From Pelagibacterium flavum (lineage in GTDB: Bacteria > Pseudomonadota > Alphaproteobacteria > Rhizobiales > Devosiaceae), in assembly GCF_025854335.1 (NCBI RefSeq), contig NZ_CP107716.1, positions 2,659,001-2,723,000 of the forward strand: a stretch of DNA of 64,000 bases. Reading direction: 5' to 3'. Shown piece after piece: positions 61,978 to 64,000 of the stretch. Both the position numbers and the translations under genes were made by a program. The notes below the pieces were generated by a model, which worked only from the letters and a program-made list of their open reading frames with translations, was not told the DNA's origin and did not search any database. Positions within the stretch are counted from its first letter, which is position 1. Each line of letters starts with the position of its first letter.

Positions 61978-62808
61978 TCAGGCCGCTTCCTGCGCCTTCT
62001 CACGTGTTGTCCAGCCTTCGCCCAGCCATTCGCGGACGTTGATGGTGATCTCGTGTCCCTCGATATCGATGAGATTATAGGCATTGGGTTCGCCCCGCAG
62101 CCGGGTCGAGGTGGTGGACGCCGCCTGTGCAACAAGGATATGGCCCTCGCTGCTCTCGCGCGGCCCTGTGGGCACTGCCTTGCGCACCTCTCCCGCATGG
62201 GCGTGGCGGCGGACATAGGACATGTGGAAATGCCCCGAGAGCACCAGCCGCACCCCTATCCGCGAGAAAACCTTGAGCGCCTTGTCGGCGCGGCGCACGC
62301 GGTTCTGGTGCCGGGCCATGGGCTGTTCGGGATGAAGCAGCGGGTGGTGGGCGATCACGACCTTGACCGTGTCGGACGGCACTTGCGCAAACCGGCTCTC
62401 CAGTCGCTCGAGCTGATCCTTGCTGATCGCGCCGTCAGACCAGTTGAGAGAATGCAGATTGGCGCGCCGGGACGTCTTCAGCCCAGCCAGCGCAACCCCG
62501 TCATCATGCAGAAACGGTTCAAGCTCGGCGCTGATGTGCCTGCGATAGTGCCCGTAGGGATTGATGAAGCGCTTGATGAGATTGCGTTCGGGCACGTCAT
62601 GATTGCCGGGGACGGCTATGAATGGCGCCGGCAATTTATCGAGAAAGTCGCGCGCCCGGACAAACTCGCTGGCGCTGCCGATCTGGGTGAAATCACCGGA
62701 AACTACGATCAGATCGGGGTTCTGAAACGCGATTTCGGCAGCGAGCGAGGCCACGACGTTATCGTCGTGACGGCCGAAATGAAGGTCGGAGAGGTGGACA
62801 AGTCGCAT
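61978..62808 (-). CDS. Calcineurin-like metallophosphoesterase
   Basis: A 276-residue phosphoesterase with the complete metal set: L-S-D-L-H-F-G (7-13), S-G-D-F-T, G-N-H-D, A-H-H-P and S-G-H-F-H. It may cleave cyclic nucleotides, lipid phosphates or UDP-lipids. Its start overlaps the stop of the lipid kinase gene (TGATG), so the two are coupled and may act on related phospholipids. Confidence 0.87.
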   Translation of the reverse strand: MRLVHLSDLHFGRHDDNVVASLAAEIAFQNPDLIVVSGDFTQIGSASEFVRARDFLDKLPAPFIAVPGNHDVPERNLIKRFINPYGHYRRHISAELEPFLHDDGVALAGLKTSRRANLHSLNWSDGAISKDQLERLESRFAQVPSDTVKVVIAHHPLLHPEQPMARHQNRVRRADKALKVFSRIGVRLVLSGHFHMSYVRRHAHAGEVRKAVPTGPRESSEGHILVAQAASTTSTRLRGEPNAYNLIDIEGHEITINVREWLGEGWTTREKAQEAA

Positions 62809-63773
62809 CAGGCCGGCTGCCCCTGTGCTCCTGTTGTTTCCGACTGCTCATCGGCGATCTCTTTCTTGACCGCCTGGAGCGGGGCCAGAACCGAGAGGGC
62901 GCGGGGATAGATCTTGAACCGCAAGGGCGCCTCCATGGATTGGACTTCACCATCTATCATAAGCTGAAGCCTGGGTTTCTTGGATCGAATTGTAACAGAA
63001 CGCGCCGTCGATATATCGAGCGCGTCATAATCGCGCCAATGACCGGCCAGCATGCCGGTCGCGAGCCTGAACACGTCTCCGGCCCGCAGATGACGCAGCA
63101 CGTATATGGTCAAAAGCCCAGTATCGAGCTTGTCGCGATGGAAAAATCGGCCCAACCCTTCATCATAGGCATTGGACGCCACTGCGATGGCCTGTACCCG
63201 TTCGATCCGCGACCTGCCCTCGCCCGTCGTGATTTCCAACGCCAAACGGCGGGCACGTGAAATGCGGCGGAAGAAATAACGGATAAAGCCGATCTTGGCG
63301 CTAAAGCCTTGCCCCCGGATATATTCCCGGCCGGCAGCCAGTTCGGGAATTACCCCGATAACCGCCTTGTGCAGAAAGATGGTCCCATTTACCTCGGAGA
63401 CGTCGATGGCGAGCGGTTCCATGTCACGCAGTGCCCCGATGGCTTCATCGAGATCGAGAGGCATGCCCAGGTCGCGCGCCAGCAAATTGGCGGTGCCGAG
63501 CGGCAGGATGGCAAGATTCTTGTCGGAATGGATGATTGCGGTCGCAAGGGCCGTCACCGTGCCATCACCCCCGGCGGCAATGATTGTGTCTGCGTCGCTG
63601 TCGACCGCGTTGCGGATGCGATCGGACAGTGGGGTATGGGGGTCTGCATCAATGGTCACCTCCAGCCCGTGCGCGGCAAACATTGCCTTAAGGGTGTCCG
63701 ACGTCACCCCCAGCGCCTGCACGGTGCCGGAATTGACGTTAAGAACCAGATGGAAGCGGCGTTGAGACATCAT
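62808..63773 (-). CDS. Diacylglycerol kinase family lipid kinase (DagK/YegS-like)
   Basis: A 321-residue kinase with the ATP-binding A-A-G-G-D-G-T-V-T-A-L-A-T motif and P-L-G-T-A-N-L-L-A-R-D-L. The C-terminal beta domain ends with M-I-D-G-E-V-Q-S. The family phosphorylates diacylglycerol, sphingosine-like or phosphatidylglycerol lipids at the membrane. It is followed immediately by the metallophosphoesterase, which suggests lipid turnover. Confidence 0.88.
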   Translation of the reverse strand: MMSQRRFHLVLNVNSGTVQALGVTSDTLKAMFAAHGLEVTIDADPHTPLSDRIRNAVDSDADTIIAAGGDGTVTALATAIIHSDKNLAILPLGTANLLARDLGMPLDLDEAIGALRDMEPLAIDVSEVNGTIFLHKAVIGVIPELAAGREYIRGQGFSAKIGFIRYFFRRISRARRLALEITTGEGRSRIERVQAIAVASNAYDEGLGRFFHRDKLDTGLLTIYVLRHLRAGDVFRLATGMLAGHWRDYDALDISTARSVTIRSKKPRLQLMIDGEVQSMEAPLRFKIYPRALSVLAPLQAVKKEIADEQSETTGAQGQPA

Positions 63774-63922
63774 GTTGCCCGATCGGTGAAACCCGATGCG
63801 TCAACGCGTTGGGTGGGTGAAAGGTTCGCAGGGTGGAAATTATCCTGTCGGCGCATTGTCAGGCCGCGCCTAAACAGCAATGATACGCCCAACAACAAGA
63901 CTATCCATTCCGGTTCGGTTTA

Positions 63923-64000
63923 TTGTCCCGCCTCATCCCCCTTATTCTGGCGGTCGCCCTGTTCATGGAAAACATGGACGCGACAGTCATTGCCACCTCG
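63923..64000 (+). CDS. MFS transporter, DHA2/EmrB-like (3' end outside window)
   Basis: Only the first 26 codons are present. They read L-S-R-L-I-P-L-I-L-A-V-A-L-F-M-E-N-M-D-A-T-V-I-A-T-S, the first membrane helix and the M-D-x-T-V-I-A-T-S motif of 14-helix DHA2 drug exporters. TTG 63923 is the first plausible start after an in-frame TGA; ATG 63965 is an alternative. Confidence 0.7.
   Translation, partial: MSRLIPLILAVALFMENMDATVIATS

Overview
The window is GC-rich, densely packed bacterial chromosomal DNA. The gene families and a guaB / MAPEG / rsmB / guaA neighbourhood suggest an alphaproteobacterium of the Hyphomicrobiales, plausibly Devosia-like (Devosiaceae). That placement is inference from gene content; no rRNA gene is present to confirm it. 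I found no tRNA, rRNA, CRISPR array or phage genes.

Region by region. 1-4019: a WYL regulator (cut by the window edge), a 2'-5' RNA ligase-like enzyme, a GcvA-type LysR with a divergent small DUF1127-like gene, and glpD. 4204-11380: an operon for a carbohydrate ABC transporter (binding protein, two permeases, MalK/UgpC-type ATPase) ending in a fused Gfo/Idh/MocA-aldo/keto reductase, with a divergent AraC regulator. 11417-14406: a homocysteine methyltransferase, an IS5-family element, a TetR gene broken by one in-frame stop, and a DUF2277 gene. 14469-19541: a fructose-type frcBCA transporter, a divergent ROK regulator with a 35-bp palindrome between them, and a FrcK-like kinase. 19605-32008: a large catabolic region with an RbsABC-type transporter and enzymes matching the order L-sugar dehydrogenase, lactonase, L-galactonate dehydrogenase, tagaturonate reductase, altronate dehydratase. 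Beside it lie the second half of a non-phosphorylative L-fucose route (SDR, FAH hydrolase), a mutarotase, and GntR and IclR regulators. The simplest reading is shared use of L-galactose and L-fucose.

33592-39851 is a five-gene polysaccharide operon: UDP-xylose synthase-like, GalE, a membrane GT2 synthase, UDP-glucose dehydrogenase and a secreted GH26-like glycanase. 40505-47194 is a tightly coupled six-gene signalling cassette: a GGDEF-EAL protein, two HATPase-like proteins, a STAS-like/methyltransferase fusion, a membrane SpoIIE/PP2C phosphatase and a STAS protein. It resembles Pseudomonas SiaABCD partner switching but has an extra, degenerate copy of each switch component and a methyltransferase. 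I regard it as the most interesting system here.

47245-58258 holds guaA and guaB, separated by rsmB, MAPEG, VOC and TspO genes and by an accessory pocket. The pocket contains a second identical copy of the IS5-family element (inverted relative to the first), a different IS5-family element, a glycine-rich secreted-protein gene hit by both insertions at CTAG sites, and a tandem pair of AraC-GyrI regulators. 58553-64000 carries a disulfide oxidoreductase, GFA and VOC proteins, a GT2, a metallophosphoesterase, a lipid kinase and the start of an MFS transporter.
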